This document shows positions 16,688 to 26,105 of a stretch of 64,000 bases of DNA, piece by piece. Under the pieces are notes generated by a model. That model did not search any database. It had not been told where the DNA came from and saw only the letters and a list, made by a program, of their open reading frames with translations. Source of the DNA: CAZHCA01 sp964530825 (GTDB taxonomy: Bacteria; Bacteroidota; Bacteroidia; Chitinophagales; Saprospiraceae); assembly GCA_964530825.1 (NCBI GenBank), contig CAZHCA010000011.1, positions 1-64,000 of the forward strand. The letters run 5' to 3'. A program made the translations under genes and the position numbers. The first letter of the stretch is position 1. The number at the start of each line of letters is the position of its first letter.

Positions 16688-17364
16688 TGGCTCGATTGAA
16701 ATCCCGTTTTGGCTAATGTATTCAGAAAGTCTTTCCCGTCGGGAAAGGTTTGTACCGACTCGTAGAGATAGCGGTACGCTTTCGGATCTTTGCTGGTTAA
16801 ACGCCCAATTGTCGGCAAAAGGTATTTAAAGTAGGCATTATAAATCTGACGGAAGGGGAAAATGCGCGGCTTGGAGAACTCCAGGACTACCAGCTTGCCC
16901 CCCGGGCGCAGTACCCGTTGCATTTCTCGCAGGCCTTTTTCCAGGTTTTCGAAATTACGAACCCCGAAAGCCACCGTAACAGCATCGAAGGATTGATCGG
17001 GAAAAAGAAGGTTTTCGGAGTCGCCGCTCCGCAGGTCGACAGTAGCCGAAAGCTGGCGGCTTTGAATTTTTTGACGTCCAATGGAAAGCATATTTTCGGC
17101 GATGTCTACACCGATCACGGCTTCGGGCTGCAGCCGGCGAGCGATCTCAACGGCCAGATCAGCAGTTCCGGTCGCTACGTCGAGTACGCGTTGAGGCTTG
17201 GTCTGTTCCAACTCGTCGACTGCGCGTTTGCGCCATCGGCGGTCGATACCCAAAGAGAGAAAATGATTGAGAAAATCGTAGTGCTTAGCAATGCGGTCGA
17301 ACATGGTGGATACCTGCTCTTTTTTACTGCCGCCTTCGCTGTATGGTTTTACCGATTGGTTCAT
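16636..17364 (-). CDS. ubiE: Demethylmenaquinone methyltransferase (UbiE/MenG)
   Basis: A 242-residue SAM-dependent class I methyltransferase catalysing the last step of menaquinone synthesis. Motif I is VLDVATGTADLAVEIARR (about 61-78), followed by GVDIAENML, the family-specific VAFGVRNFENLEKGL, and KLVVLEFSKPR. The C-terminus (LTLGVCSIYTATR) corresponds to the usual GGIATIYTG end, so the reading frame is complete although its last 52 nt overlap porT. In Bacteroidota respiration relies on menaquinone, so MenG is the likelier role than ubiquinone synthesis. Confidence 0.96.
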   Translation of the reverse strand: MNQSVKPYSEGGSKKEQVSTMFDRIAKHYDFLNHFLSLGIDRRWRKRAVDELEQTKPQRVLDVATGTADLAVEIARRLQPEAVIGVDIAENMLSIGRQKIQSRQLSATVDLRSGDSENLLFPDQSFDAVTVAFGVRNFENLEKGLREMQRVLRPGGKLVVLEFSKPRIFPFRQIYNAYFKYLLPTIGRLTSKDPKAYRYLYESVQTFPDGKDFLNTLAKTGFQSSQCKPLTLGVCSIYTATR

Positions 17365-17518
17365 GATCGTGCTTTTGGCGTCCCGTATAGCTGGGCCGAA
17401 AATAAACAGATTTTGCTTTTTGGAACAAATGAAATCCCATTGCCGCCTTTTCGTCGAGGAAACACTTTGAAGGGCCTAAAGTTGTAGGGTTAGCTGCGGC
17501 CTTGTGCTTGGTTTTTTG

Positions 17519-17526
17519 TATCTTTG
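17519..17526 (+). promoter_or_regulatory. -7 promoter box for gyrA
   Basis: TATCTTTG, an exact consensus match, about 78 nt upstream of the gyrA ATG at 17605. Confidence 0.6.
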
Positions 17527-17604
17527 TTAATACGCAAAAATCAAAAGGTTTAGATCTTTAGTGCGCTGGCGGGCGCCTTGACAATTGTAAGCTAAAATAG
17601 GTAA

Positions 17605-20097
17605 ATGGCAGATAGTCAGCGGATTGTTCCGATCAATATCGAGGAAGAAATGAAGTCAGCCTACATCGATTACTCGATGTCGGTCATCGTATCGCGTGCG
17701 CTTCCCGATGTGCGCGACGGCTTGAAGCCGGTACACCGCCGTGTGTTGTTCGGCATGTCGGAGTTAGGGCTCACCTACAATAAAGCATTCAAAAAATCCG
17801 CCCGAATTGTGGGGGAGGTGCTGGGTAAATACCACCCACACGGCGACTCTTCGGTATACGACACCATGGTGCGTATGGCGCAGCCCTGGTCACTGCGCTA
17901 TCCTTTGGTCAACGGGCAGGGGAACTTCGGCTCCATGGATGGCGACAGCCCAGCGGCAATGCGCTACACCGAGGCCCGCCTGGAGCGTATTGCCGATGAG
18001 CTGCTGGCCGACATCGGAAAGGAAACGGTCGATTTCGAGCTCAATTTCGATGATACGATCGAAGAGCCAACGGTACTGCCTACGCGGTTGCCCAACCTGC
18101 TGGTCAACGGATCTTCGGGCATTGCAGTGGGGATGGCTACCAATATGATGCCGCATAATCTGCGCGAAGTAGTCGATGGAGTCGTAGCTACGGTAGATAA
18201 TCCTGGCATTACTGTAGCCGAGCTCATGCAATATATCAAAGCTCCCGATTTTCCGACGGGCGGAACCATCTACGGTCTGCAGGGTGTACGCGATGCTTTC
18301 GAAACGGGGCGCGGTCGGATCGTGGTGCGTGCCAAGGCCGAAATTGAGATCGACAAATCGGGCCGGGAAAGCATCATTATCACAGAAATTCCTTATCAGG
18401 TCAATAAGGCAAATTTAGTAGCTAAAATGGCCGACCTAGTAAATGATAAGAAGATCATTGGGGTCAGCGACATCCGTGACGAGTCAGACCGAAACGGCCT
18501 GCGCATCGTAGTGGAAGTCAAGCGCGATGCCATTGCCAGCGTGGTCCTGAGTCAATTTTACAAATACACCTACCTGCAGTCGACCTACGGGGTAAACAAC
18601 GTGGCGCTGGTTAACGGCCGCCCCATGTTACTCAATTTAAAAGACCTAATCGAGGAGTTTATTCAATTCCGCTTGGAAGTCATCGTGCGGCGCACCCGTT
18701 ACGATCTGCGCAAGGCAGAAGAGCGGGCGCACATCCTGGAGGGCTTGCTCATTGCACTGGATCACCTCGATGAGGTCATCGATTTAATCCGGGCCTCCAG
18801 TACCGTTGAGGATGCCCGCACCGGTTTAATGGACCGCTTTGAGCTTTCTGAAATCCAGGCCCGCGCGATACTCGATATGCGCCTGCAGAAGCTCACCGGA
18901 CTGGAGCGGGAGAAGGTGAAGCAAGAGTACGAAGAAATCCAAGCCCTGATTGCAGAATTGCGCGCTATTCTTGCAAGTGAACAGCTACAGCGTAACCTCA
19001 TCAAAGAAGAACTACACGAAATCAAAGAACGGTACGGCGACAAGCGCCGGACTGATATGACTGCTGCTGAGGGGGAGATCAGCATCGAAGACCTGATCGA
19101 GGACGAGGAGGTGGTGATCACTATCACTCACCTGGGGTATATCAAGCGAACACCGGCCAGCGAGTACCGTACTCAAGGCCGTGGCGGCCGCGGCGCCCGT
19201 GGGTCCAAGACACGCGACATGGACTTCATCGAACACATCTTTGTGGCGACCAACCACAACTATCTGCTCTTCTTTACCGAAAGCGGCCGCTGCCACTGGT
19301 TGCGAGTATACGAAATTCCCGAAGCCAACAAAACTTCCGGTGGGCGGGTGATTCAGAATATTCTGGACATTCCTAAGGAGGATCGTATCAAGGCTTATCT
19401 ACGGATCAAAGACCTCACCGACGAAACATTCATCAACAACCACTTCATCATGTTCTGCACGCGTAAGGGACTGGTTAAGAAGACACCGGTCGAGGCCTTT
19501 TCCCGCCCGCGTGCTGGCGGTATTATTGCGATTTCCATCAATGAAGGAGACCAGTTACTGGAAGCTAAGCTCACCGACGGAACGAATGAAATCTTTCTGG
19601 GAACGCGCTCCGGGGCTGCGATCCGGTTCTCGGAAGACACCGTTCGGGCTATGGGCCGCACAGCAGCTGGCGTCAAGGGGGTCACCCTGGGCGACGATCG
19701 CGATGAAGTTGTGGGCATGGTAAAGGTGCACCCGGAAGATAAACAATACACGATCTTATCGATTTCAGAAAAAGGGAACGGAAAGCGTTCCGAAATTGGA
19801 GAGTACCGCCTGACCAACCGGGGTGGAAAAGGGGTAATTACTATGAACCTGACCGACCGGACCGGCGGTCTTATCACTATTAAAGCAGTACAACACGACG
19901 ATGATCTTATGGTGATCAACCGCTCGAGTATTTTGATCCGGGTCTCGGTAGGCGAAATCCCCGTTATGGGGCGCTCCACGCAAGGGGTACGCATCATCCG
20001 CCTCGATGAAAATGATGAAATCGCTGACGTAGCCGTAGTACCCCACAACGGGGAAGAATCAGAAGAAGAATCGGCTGATAATGGGATGATAGGATAA
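17605..20097 (+). CDS. gyrA: DNA gyrase subunit A
   Basis: Breaks and rejoins DNA to introduce negative supercoils together with GyrB. The 830-residue product has the catalytic tyrosine at Tyr121 (AAMRYTEARL). The quinolone-determining region HPHGDSSVYDTMVRMAQ has Ser82 and Asp86 at the positions equivalent to E. coli Ser83 and Asp87, the drug-sensitive state. The GyrA-box QGRGGRG near residue 523 opens the beta-pinwheel domain and separates it from ParC. The acidic tail (NGEESEEESADN) is typical. It stands alone with its own promoter; gyrB is not in the window. Confidence 0.97.
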   Translation: MADSQRIVPINIEEEMKSAYIDYSMSVIVSRALPDVRDGLKPVHRRVLFGMSELGLTYNKAFKKSARIVGEVLGKYHPHGDSSVYDTMVRMAQPWSLRYPLVNGQGNFGSMDGDSPAAMRYTEARLERIADELLADIGKETVDFELNFDDTIEEPTVLPTRLPNLLVNGSSGIAVGMATNMMPHNLREVVDGVVATVDNPGITVAELMQYIKAPDFPTGGTIYGLQGVRDAFETGRGRIVVRAKAEIEIDKSGRESIIITEIPYQVNKANLVAKMADLVNDKKIIGVSDIRDESDRNGLRIVVEVKRDAIASVVLSQFYKYTYLQSTYGVNNVALVNGRPMLLNLKDLIEEFIQFRLEVIVRRTRYDLRKAEERAHILEGLLIALDHLDEVIDLIRASSTVEDARTGLMDRFELSEIQARAILDMRLQKLTGLEREKVKQEYEEIQALIAELRAILASEQLQRNLIKEELHEIKERYGDKRRTDMTAAEGEISIEDLIEDEEVVITITHLGYIKRTPASEYRTQGRGGRGARGSKTRDMDFIEHIFVATNHNYLLFFTESGRCHWLRVYEIPEANKTSGGRVIQNILDIPKEDRIKAYLRIKDLTDETFINNHFIMFCTRKGLVKKTPVEAFSRPRAGGIIAISINEGDQLLEAKLTDGTNEIFLGTRSGAAIRFSEDTVRAMGRTAAGVKGVTLGDDRDEVVGMVKVHPEDKQYTILSISEKGNGKRSEIGEYRLTNRGGKGVITMNLTDRTGGLITIKAVQHDDDLMVINRSSILIRVSVGEIPVMGRSTQGVRIIRLDENDEIADVAVVPHNGEESEEESADNGMIG

Positions 20098-20189
20098 TTT
20101 TAAGGAGGAATTAACTGGAAGTCCAGCGAAGATTTCAAATATTTGTTAGCGAATTGGGTTAATACCGTCTAAACAAACTATAAATGACT

Positions 20190-21539
20190 ATGAAAAAGCT
20201 GTCTATTGCTTTGTTTGCGCTTTTATTCCTGGCCGTTACCGCGTATAGTCAGGATTTTAAAGACTATTACAAAGACGCGAAAAGAGCTATCGGTAATTAC
20301 AATATGGATCAAACCAATAATGCCGATCAACTCGGTGAAGCGGTAGTGAATATCGATGCTGCCATGGATACCGAAGAGGGTAAAATGGACTCCCGGGCCT
20401 GGGCGCTGAAGGGAGAGATCTACAATACCATAGCTTCTCAGATTGTGCTGAATAAGCAAACCGGTTTGGGACTTTCGGAATTACCGCAGGTCAACGATCC
20501 CGCTTTTGAAGCTTACAACGCTTATCAGAAAGCGCTGGAAACGGCAGAAAAGAAGTACCAAACCAAAGATGCGATCAAAGGGTTGCAGGCCGTACAATCG
20601 AACCTGAGTAACATGGGTATTTATGCCTACGAAAACAGCAATTTCGAAGAAGCTTTCCGCAATTTTAATGCTGCTTTGGAAGTGCACGAAATGCTTAAGC
20701 AAAATGGTGAGTCTAGCAGCCTGGATGCCGAAGAAGATCTGAACAACCAGAAATACATCACCGGTCTTGCCGCCTTGGGAACCAATAATATGGATGTGGC
20801 TGAGGAGATGTTTACCGACCTGTACGAGTCAGGGTTTGCTAAGCCGGCCGTATACGAGGCTTTGTACAAAGTAAATGCCGAGGACGATATGGATGCGGCC
20901 TATGAATACCTGGAAAAAGGCCGTGAACAATACCCAGAAGATGTATCCTTGCTCTTTGCAGAAATCAACCACTACCTTAAGAAAGGGGAACTGAACGAGC
21001 TGATCACCAAGCTGGAAGAAGGTATTGCTGCTGAGCCCAATAATGCATCCCTTTATAGCGTAATGGGTAATGTTTACGATCAGCTGTACCAAAAATCACT
21101 CGAGGCAGGAGATGAAGAAAAAGCGCAGGAGTTTTTCGGCAAAGCCCTAGATTATTATAAGCAAGCTCAGGAAGTATCGATTAAAAACGGACAAGGTAAG
21201 AATTTCGATGCTACCTACAGTATGGGCGCCCTGTACTACAACAAAGCCGCGGCCCTAACCCAGGAAATGGAGAAAATCGCCGATGATTACTCCAAAGAGG
21301 GTATGAAAAAATACGAAGCTATGCGCGAAGAGGTGTTTAATCAATTCGAAAAAGCCTTGCCGTATTTTAAAGAGGCGGAAAAGATCAATCCGAATGATGT
21401 TAATACCTTGGTAGCATTAAAAGAGATCGCCGCAAAAACGGATGATCTGGAGCTTTCCAATGTTTTCAAAGAGCGCCTGGACCGCGTTCAAGCCGGCGAA
21501 ACGCTCAAAGACTCTTACTACGAGAATAATAATGAATAG
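20190..21539 (+). CDS. Exported tetratricopeptide repeat protein
   Basis: About 449 residues, starting MKKLSIALFALLFLAVTAYSQ, a clean signal peptide (an ATG two codons upstream is equally possible). The rest is alpha-helical with multiple TPR-like pairs. Examples are ALKGEIYNTIASQ, YENSNFEEAFRNFNAALE near 150-165, AYEYLEKGREQYPEDVSLL, and FGKALDYYKQAQEVS near 315. Its sequence is acidic and rich in Tyr and Asn. It follows gyrA by 92 nt and ends at two hairpins. Function unknown; a periplasmic scaffold is the cautious guess. Confidence 0.85.
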   Translation: MKKLSIALFALLFLAVTAYSQDFKDYYKDAKRAIGNYNMDQTNNADQLGEAVVNIDAAMDTEEGKMDSRAWALKGEIYNTIASQIVLNKQTGLGLSELPQVNDPAFEAYNAYQKALETAEKKYQTKDAIKGLQAVQSNLSNMGIYAYENSNFEEAFRNFNAALEVHEMLKQNGESSSLDAEEDLNNQKYITGLAALGTNNMDVAEEMFTDLYESGFAKPAVYEALYKVNAEDDMDAAYEYLEKGREQYPEDVSLLFAEINHYLKKGELNELITKLEEGIAAEPNNASLYSVMGNVYDQLYQKSLEAGDEEKAQEFFGKALDYYKQAQEVSIKNGQGKNFDATYSMGALYYNKAAALTQEMEKIADDYSKEGMKKYEAMREEVFNQFEKALPYFKEAEKINPNDVNTLVALKEIAAKTDDLELSNVFKERLDRVQAGETLKDSYYENNNE

Positions 21540-21540
21540 G

Positions 21541-21600
21541 CACTACTGTTTAAGTAGTGAAATGGCCCGCATATCCCTATGGAGGTATGCGGGTTTTTTA
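21541..21600 (+). terminator. Tandem hairpins ending the exported TPR gene
   Basis: Two stems directly follow the stop codon. The first is CACTACT/AGTAGTG (21541-21559). The second is CCCGCATA (21566-21573) pairing with TATGCGGG (21586-21593), followed by TTTTTT. The second has the classic intrinsic-terminator shape. Confidence 0.8.
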
Positions 21601-22271
21601 TACCCTGAAGGTTCTGCCTACATTAGATACAGACAGTGAATGGTTAAAGGCGAAAAGATGAAAGCCAAAAGGGGATACCCTGCTAATCAATAAATCCCAC
21701 GCAAGCCTTCCTATAATCGACTCCAAAAAGATAGCAGGATTGATACAATATATAGTATTCACGAATTATCGGACAAAGTGTCAGACCTCCAAATAACCTA
21801 CTGACCGGTTCACTCTTAACGATTACCATTAATCTCTGAAGGCCATTGGTTAAAAAGATATTGTGCAAGATTAATTTTTCCCCATCTTTTTTGCTTCGAC
21901 TAGTTTCTTCCTAATCTAATGTTTATATTACTCTATCATTCCCATAGAATTTGGGATTATTACGCTCCTTGTCTTCGTTTTACTGCAAGAAGCAATTAAA
22001 TATTCTATGTAAACAGATGTGTAATGATTTAGCTGTAAAGAAAAAGCTATGGATTTTGTGGGAGCTCGCAAGACCTTTTCAATCATATTCATAATACCTA
22101 TCTTGGATAAAGGTACAGTGCTTCGCTTCGTTTTTTGCGTCCCACCCCAATCCAGTAAAGCTAACCGCGGATTTATCTGCCGCACTTCTCCGGCTAACGA
22201 GGTGAACTCAAATTGAGAGCCATTCCTAATGGTCTGAAAAAATTCAACAATTTTAAACTTAACTATTCATT
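21601..22271. other. AT-rich non-coding gap upstream of the Ntn-hydrolase gene
   Basis: Some 670 nt with no convincing gene. Base composition is visibly more AT-rich than in the flanking genes. An 85-codon frame on the minus strand (21928-22185) resembles no family I know. The 13-mer GACAAAGTGTCAG at 21772-21784 recurs in inverse orientation near 59.8 kb. A small CCATT/AATGG hairpin lies near 22220. This may be a decayed insertion. Confidence 0.4.
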
Positions 22272-23327
22272 ATGAAAAAGATCACCTTTTTATTATTTGC
22301 AGGATTGGTAGCTTTTTGTTGGCTATGCCCTGCACATTTGCAGGCTTGTTCACGCATTGTTTACCTGGGACCTAATGCAACTGTCATTACAGCTCGGTCA
22401 ATGGACTGGAAAGAAGACATAAAAAGCAATATTTGGGTTTTTCCCCGGAGCATGGATAGGCAAAGCAAGTCGGGCCCTAACTCTATGAGTTGGACCTCCA
22501 AATACGGTTCTGTTACTGTATCAGGCTACGAATCAGCGACAACCGACGGTATGAATGAAAAAGGCCTGGTTGCTAATTTATTGTGGTTAGCTGAGTCGGA
22601 ATATCCAGCTGTTACCACTGGCAAAAAGACACTTGCCCTTTCGTTGTGGGCGCAATATGTGCTCGACAATTTTGCCACAGTAGCTCAAGCTGTAGAGGCT
22701 CTGGCCCAAGAAAATTTTGTGTTGGTTACGGCCGAAACACCAGGGTCTACAGGCATCGGGCTGGCTACTTTGCACCTTTCCCTTTCTGATGCTTCGGGCG
22801 ATAGCGCCATTTTTGAGTATATCGGCGGTAAGCTAGTTATCCATCATGGACGGGAATACCAGGTGATGACCAATTCACCCACTTACGAAAAGCAACTGGC
22901 CCTGTACAATTACTGGAATGAGATCGGAGGCACGACCATGCTCCCAGGTACTAATCGGGCAGCGGATCGTTTCGCGCGTGCTTCTTTCTATGTTCAGGCT
23001 ATTCCCCAAGTCGATAATACCCGAGTGGCCTTGGCCTCTATGTTTAGCGTGATCCGTAACGTTTCTGTACCTCTGGGCATTTCTACACCTGGGCAGCCAA
23101 ATATTTCCAGTACACAATGGCGTACCGTTTCTGATCATAAAAATCTGGTCTATTATTATGAAAGCGCCTTGTCACCCAATGTATTTTGGTTGGACTTGAA
23201 GGAAATTGATTTTTCATCTAAAGCAAAAGTGAAAAAACTATCTGTAATTAATCAGGAAGTGTATGCTGGTAATGCGGTAGAAAGGTTAATGGCTGCCGAA
23301 CCCTTTGAGTTTATGGGGATTGAGTAG
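22272..23327 (+). CDS. Choloylglycine hydrolase / penicillin V acylase family protein (Ntn hydrolase)
   Basis: A 351-residue exported linear-amide C-N hydrolase. Signal peptide residues 1-25 end in LQA, exposing Cys26 (CSRIVYLG) as the N-terminal nucleophile. Supporting residues are ARSMDW (Arg42 and Asp45 of the catalytic pocket), the GMNEKGLVAN loop, and the MTNSPTYEKQL segment with the oxyanion Asn near residue 200. Family members hydrolyse penicillin V, bile-salt amides or N-acyl homoserine lactones; Gram-negative periplasmic forms are often of the penicillin-acylase/quorum-quenching type, but the substrate here is open. The gene is isolated between gaps of 732 and 403 nt and is more AT-rich than its neighbours, which hints at lateral gain. 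Confidence 0.9.
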   Translation: MKKITFLLFAGLVAFCWLCPAHLQACSRIVYLGPNATVITARSMDWKEDIKSNIWVFPRSMDRQSKSGPNSMSWTSKYGSVTVSGYESATTDGMNEKGLVANLLWLAESEYPAVTTGKKTLALSLWAQYVLDNFATVAQAVEALAQENFVLVTAETPGSTGIGLATLHLSLSDASGDSAIFEYIGGKLVIHHGREYQVMTNSPTYEKQLALYNYWNEIGGTTMLPGTNRAADRFARASFYVQAIPQVDNTRVALASMFSVIRNVSVPLGISTPGQPNISSTQWRTVSDHKNLVYYYESALSPNVFWLDLKEIDFSSKAKVKKLSVINQEVYAGNAVERLMAAEPFEFMGIE

Positions 23328-23730
23328 TCTGCCTTGCTATACCCGCGAGCCTTTTGTTGAACTGGTTTTTGATGTTCGAGGTTTTAAACAGGTCAGTTAG
23401 AGGTCTGGAAAAAAGCAGCACTTTGTATTGGCGCTATTTATCTTACTTTTTCTATTCTGCTAGTAATATTTTAACGGAGGTCTACGCGATAGAGCGGTAT
23501 AGGAAGCATTCAAAATAGTCCTTAGCATATCGTTGAGCAGGGCTAGAAGGGATTATATCATGTTTATGGCTAATAGTTACTTGACCAGGGGGCTTTTGTT
23601 GGCCCCCACTTGTCTCCTTCCCAATAACGTTTTTGATTCCTGAGGTTTTTCCGTAATTTTTCGCGCCAACGGAGCAAAGGATAAGAAAGGATTTTTACCA
23701 TTACAACGGAGTGTTAAGCCAATCGAACTC
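23328..23730. other. Non-coding gap after the Ntn-hydrolase gene
   Basis: About 400 AT-rich nt with no supported gene. The one structure seen is a 6-bp hairpin, GGGGGC (23588-23593) with GCCCCC (23602-23607), lacking a following T-run on either strand. A near-consensus TAATTTTT lies about 75 nt before the GMC gene. Confidence 0.4.
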
Positions 23731-25458
23731 ATGAATGTAAACGCCAAAGGTAAAGACGCCGTCACTTACGATGCCATTGTCATCGGGTCGGGAATCAGCG
23801 GAGGCTGGGCTGCCAAAGAACTGTGCGAGAAAGGATTGAAAACCTTGGTGCTGGAACGCGGTCGCGATGTAAAGCACGTGGTCGATTACCCAACCGCTGC
23901 ACTCGATCCATGGGACCTGCCACTGCGCGACAAAGTGCCGGAAGAAGAGGTGAAAAAGCATTACTACGTGCAGGAACGCACCGGCTATGCCATCCGGCAG
24001 TCGAGTAAGCACTGGTTTGTGCGGGACGACGAAAATCCCTACGAAGAAATCAAGCGTTTTGACTGGATCCGCGGTTACCACGTCGGTGGCCGCTCTATCA
24101 TGTGGGGGCGGCAGTCCTATCGCCTCAGCGACCTGGATTTCGAAGCCAATGCCCGGGATGGAATAGGAGTGGACTGGCCTATCCGTTATGCCGATATTGC
24201 CCCCTGGTACGATTACGTAGAGCGCTTTGCAGGTATAAGTGGTCAGGCAGAGGGGTTGCCCCAACTGCCCGATGGTCAATTTCTACCGTCTATGCCGTTG
24301 AATGTTGTAGAGCAGCATGTGCGCAAACGCATTAAAGAAAACTTTCCCAAGCGGACACTTACCATCGGACGCACGGCTCACCTTACCCAACCCGATCCAA
24401 GCATTCACGGCCAACGCGGCAAGTGTATGTTTCGAAATCGCTGTATCCGGGGTTGTCCCTACGGCGCTTACTTTAGTTCTAATGCCTCAACCTTGCCCGC
24501 CGCGGCAGCTACAAGTAACATGACCTTGCGTCCGCACTCCATTGTCCATTCCATTTTATTTGATAAAGAAAAACAGCGGGCTACCGGTGTACGGGTAATT
24601 GATGCCGAAACCAAAGAAACCCGCGAGTTTTTCGCGCGCATTATCTTTTGCAACGCATCCGCCCTGGCTACGACCCTAATTCTATTCAACTCCAAAACCG
24701 ATGAGCACCCCGATGGTTTGGGCAATGGCAGTGGCGAGTTGGGGTGCAACATCATGGATCACCATTTCCGCACAGGGGCCCATGGTATCCATGATGAATT
24801 CGCCGATTTCTACTACAAAGGACGACGGCCGAACGGCATCTACATCCCTCGATTTCGCAATCTTGATTCCAAAACCCGGATGAAGGACTTCGTGCGCGGT
24901 TACGGTTATCAGGGTGGCGCTAGTCGCAGCAATTGGACGCGCGGCGTGCGGGAACTTGAATTGGGCCTCGGAGCCGATCTGAAACGGGAACTTATTACGC
25001 CAGGACCCTGGCAAATGGGTATCAATGCCTTTGGCGAGATCTTACCCTATCACGATAACCGTGGCACTCTCAATGAAGAAAAACGCGATAAATGGGGTAT
25101 GCCTACCCTCACTATCGACGCGGAGATCAAAGAGAACGAACGGAATATGCGTAAAGATATGCAGGCGGCAGCCGTCGAAATGCTGGAGGCCGCTGGCTTT
25201 CGCGATGTGAAACCTTTTGATTCTGGTTATTGGCCCGGATTGGGGATCCACGAAATGGGGACCGCCCGCATGGGGCGCGACCCTAAAACGTCAGTGCTGA
25301 ACGAATGGAACCAAATGCACGAAGTCCCCAACGTATTTATTACTGACGGCGCGTGCATGACGTCATCGGCCTGCCAAAATCCTTCGTTGACGTACATGGC
25401 CCTTACAGCTCGGGCCGCCGACTATGCCGTTAAGGAACTGAAAAAAATGAATTTATAA
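23731..25458 (+). CDS. GMC family oxidoreductase (gluconate 2-dehydrogenase-like large subunit)
   Basis: A 575-residue flavoprotein. The FAD-binding Rossmann motif IVIGSGISGGWAAKELCEKG is near residues 17-36, followed by LVLERGRD. The Cys-containing insert CMFRNRCIRGCPYG (about 231-244) is typical of the gluconate/fructose dehydrogenase branch. The C-terminal GMC domain has GIHEMGTARMG (catalytic His) and ACQNPSLTYMAL (the paired His/Asn position). It probably oxidises a sugar or polyol and passes electrons to a membrane acceptor. There is no clear signal peptide, so export may rely on the Tat-type signal of the partner encoded 18 nt downstream. No cytochrome c subunit follows. Confidence 0.93.
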   Translation: MNVNAKGKDAVTYDAIVIGSGISGGWAAKELCEKGLKTLVLERGRDVKHVVDYPTAALDPWDLPLRDKVPEEEVKKHYYVQERTGYAIRQSSKHWFVRDDENPYEEIKRFDWIRGYHVGGRSIMWGRQSYRLSDLDFEANARDGIGVDWPIRYADIAPWYDYVERFAGISGQAEGLPQLPDGQFLPSMPLNVVEQHVRKRIKENFPKRTLTIGRTAHLTQPDPSIHGQRGKCMFRNRCIRGCPYGAYFSSNASTLPAAAATSNMTLRPHSIVHSILFDKEKQRATGVRVIDAETKETREFFARIIFCNASALATTLILFNSKTDEHPDGLGNGSGELGCNIMDHHFRTGAHGIHDEFADFYYKGRRPNGIYIPRFRNLDSKTRMKDFVRGYGYQGGASRSNWTRGVRELELGLGADLKRELITPGPWQMGINAFGEILPYHDNRGTLNEEKRDKWGMPTLTIDAEIKENERNMRKDMQAAAVEMLEAAGFRDVKPFDSGYWPGLGIHEMGTARMGRDPKTSVLNEWNQMHEVPNVFITDGACMTSSACQNPSLTYMALTARAADYAVKELKKMNL

Positions 25459-25476
25459 GCTTAAAAATTCTCATGC

Positions 25477-26058
25477 ATGCAACGCAGGGAAGCGCTAAAG
25501 TATACGGCCCTGGCTTTGGGGTACTCCCTTTCTGGATTGACGGCTTCTGCTATTTTGCAAGGTTGCAAAGCTGACCTCTCCTCTAACTGGGTTCCGCGTA
25601 CGCTTACGCCGGAACAAGTTGACTGGGTGGCCGAGATGGCCGAGACTATCCTGCCAGCCACCGATACGCCGGGGGCCAAAGATGTGCTGGTACATCGTTT
25701 TCTGGATGAATTGCTCAGCGATTGGGCCGGACCGGAGACAAAATCCCAAATGCTGGCCGGATTAGAATTAATGCAGGCCTATTGCGTAGAAAAGGGCGGC
25801 GCCGATTTGCTCTCCCTCGAACCCGAGCAGCGGCTTTCGGTGTTAAACGAGCTGAACGAAAGGGCGCTCACCCTTACACCCATGGAGGAAGAACGATTGC
25901 TGGAGCGTGGTTTCATCGCTTGGAAAAAAGTAATTATCCAAGCCTATTTTTCCTCCCCGCAGGTCGGTACGGAAGTATTGGCCTACGATCCCATCCCGGG
26001 CGAATATCGGGGGAATATGCCCTTATCAGAGACCGACGGCCGGGCGTGGTCCCTCTAA
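25477..26058 (+). CDS. Gluconate 2-dehydrogenase subunit 3 family protein
   Basis: A 193-residue small subunit that pairs with GMC dehydrogenases. It starts MQRREALKYTALALGYSLSG, a Tat-like signal (twin Arg at 3-4), and contains LQGC near residue 30, a possible lipobox. The body shows the family pattern LTPEQVDWVAEMAETILPATDTPGAKDV with helical continuation. Close spacing to the GMC gene supports a two-subunit complex exported together, the partner hitch-hiking through Tat; this is inference from known family members. Confidence 0.9.
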   Translation: MQRREALKYTALALGYSLSGLTASAILQGCKADLSSNWVPRTLTPEQVDWVAEMAETILPATDTPGAKDVLVHRFLDELLSDWAGPETKSQMLAGLELMQAYCVEKGGADLLSLEPEQRLSVLNELNERALTLTPMEEERLLERGFIAWKKVIIQAYFSSPQVGTEVLAYDPIPGEYRGNMPLSETDGRAWSL

Positions 26059-26105
26059 TCCGTAGGCATTTCTTATTTTCGCGGAGCATCTAATTAAAAT
26101 GAATT

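Noticed and set aside
21928..22185. 85-codon minus-strand frame in the AT-rich gap, considered as a transposase remnant
   Set aside because: No DDE, HTH or other family motif can be read and there are no flanking inverted repeats.
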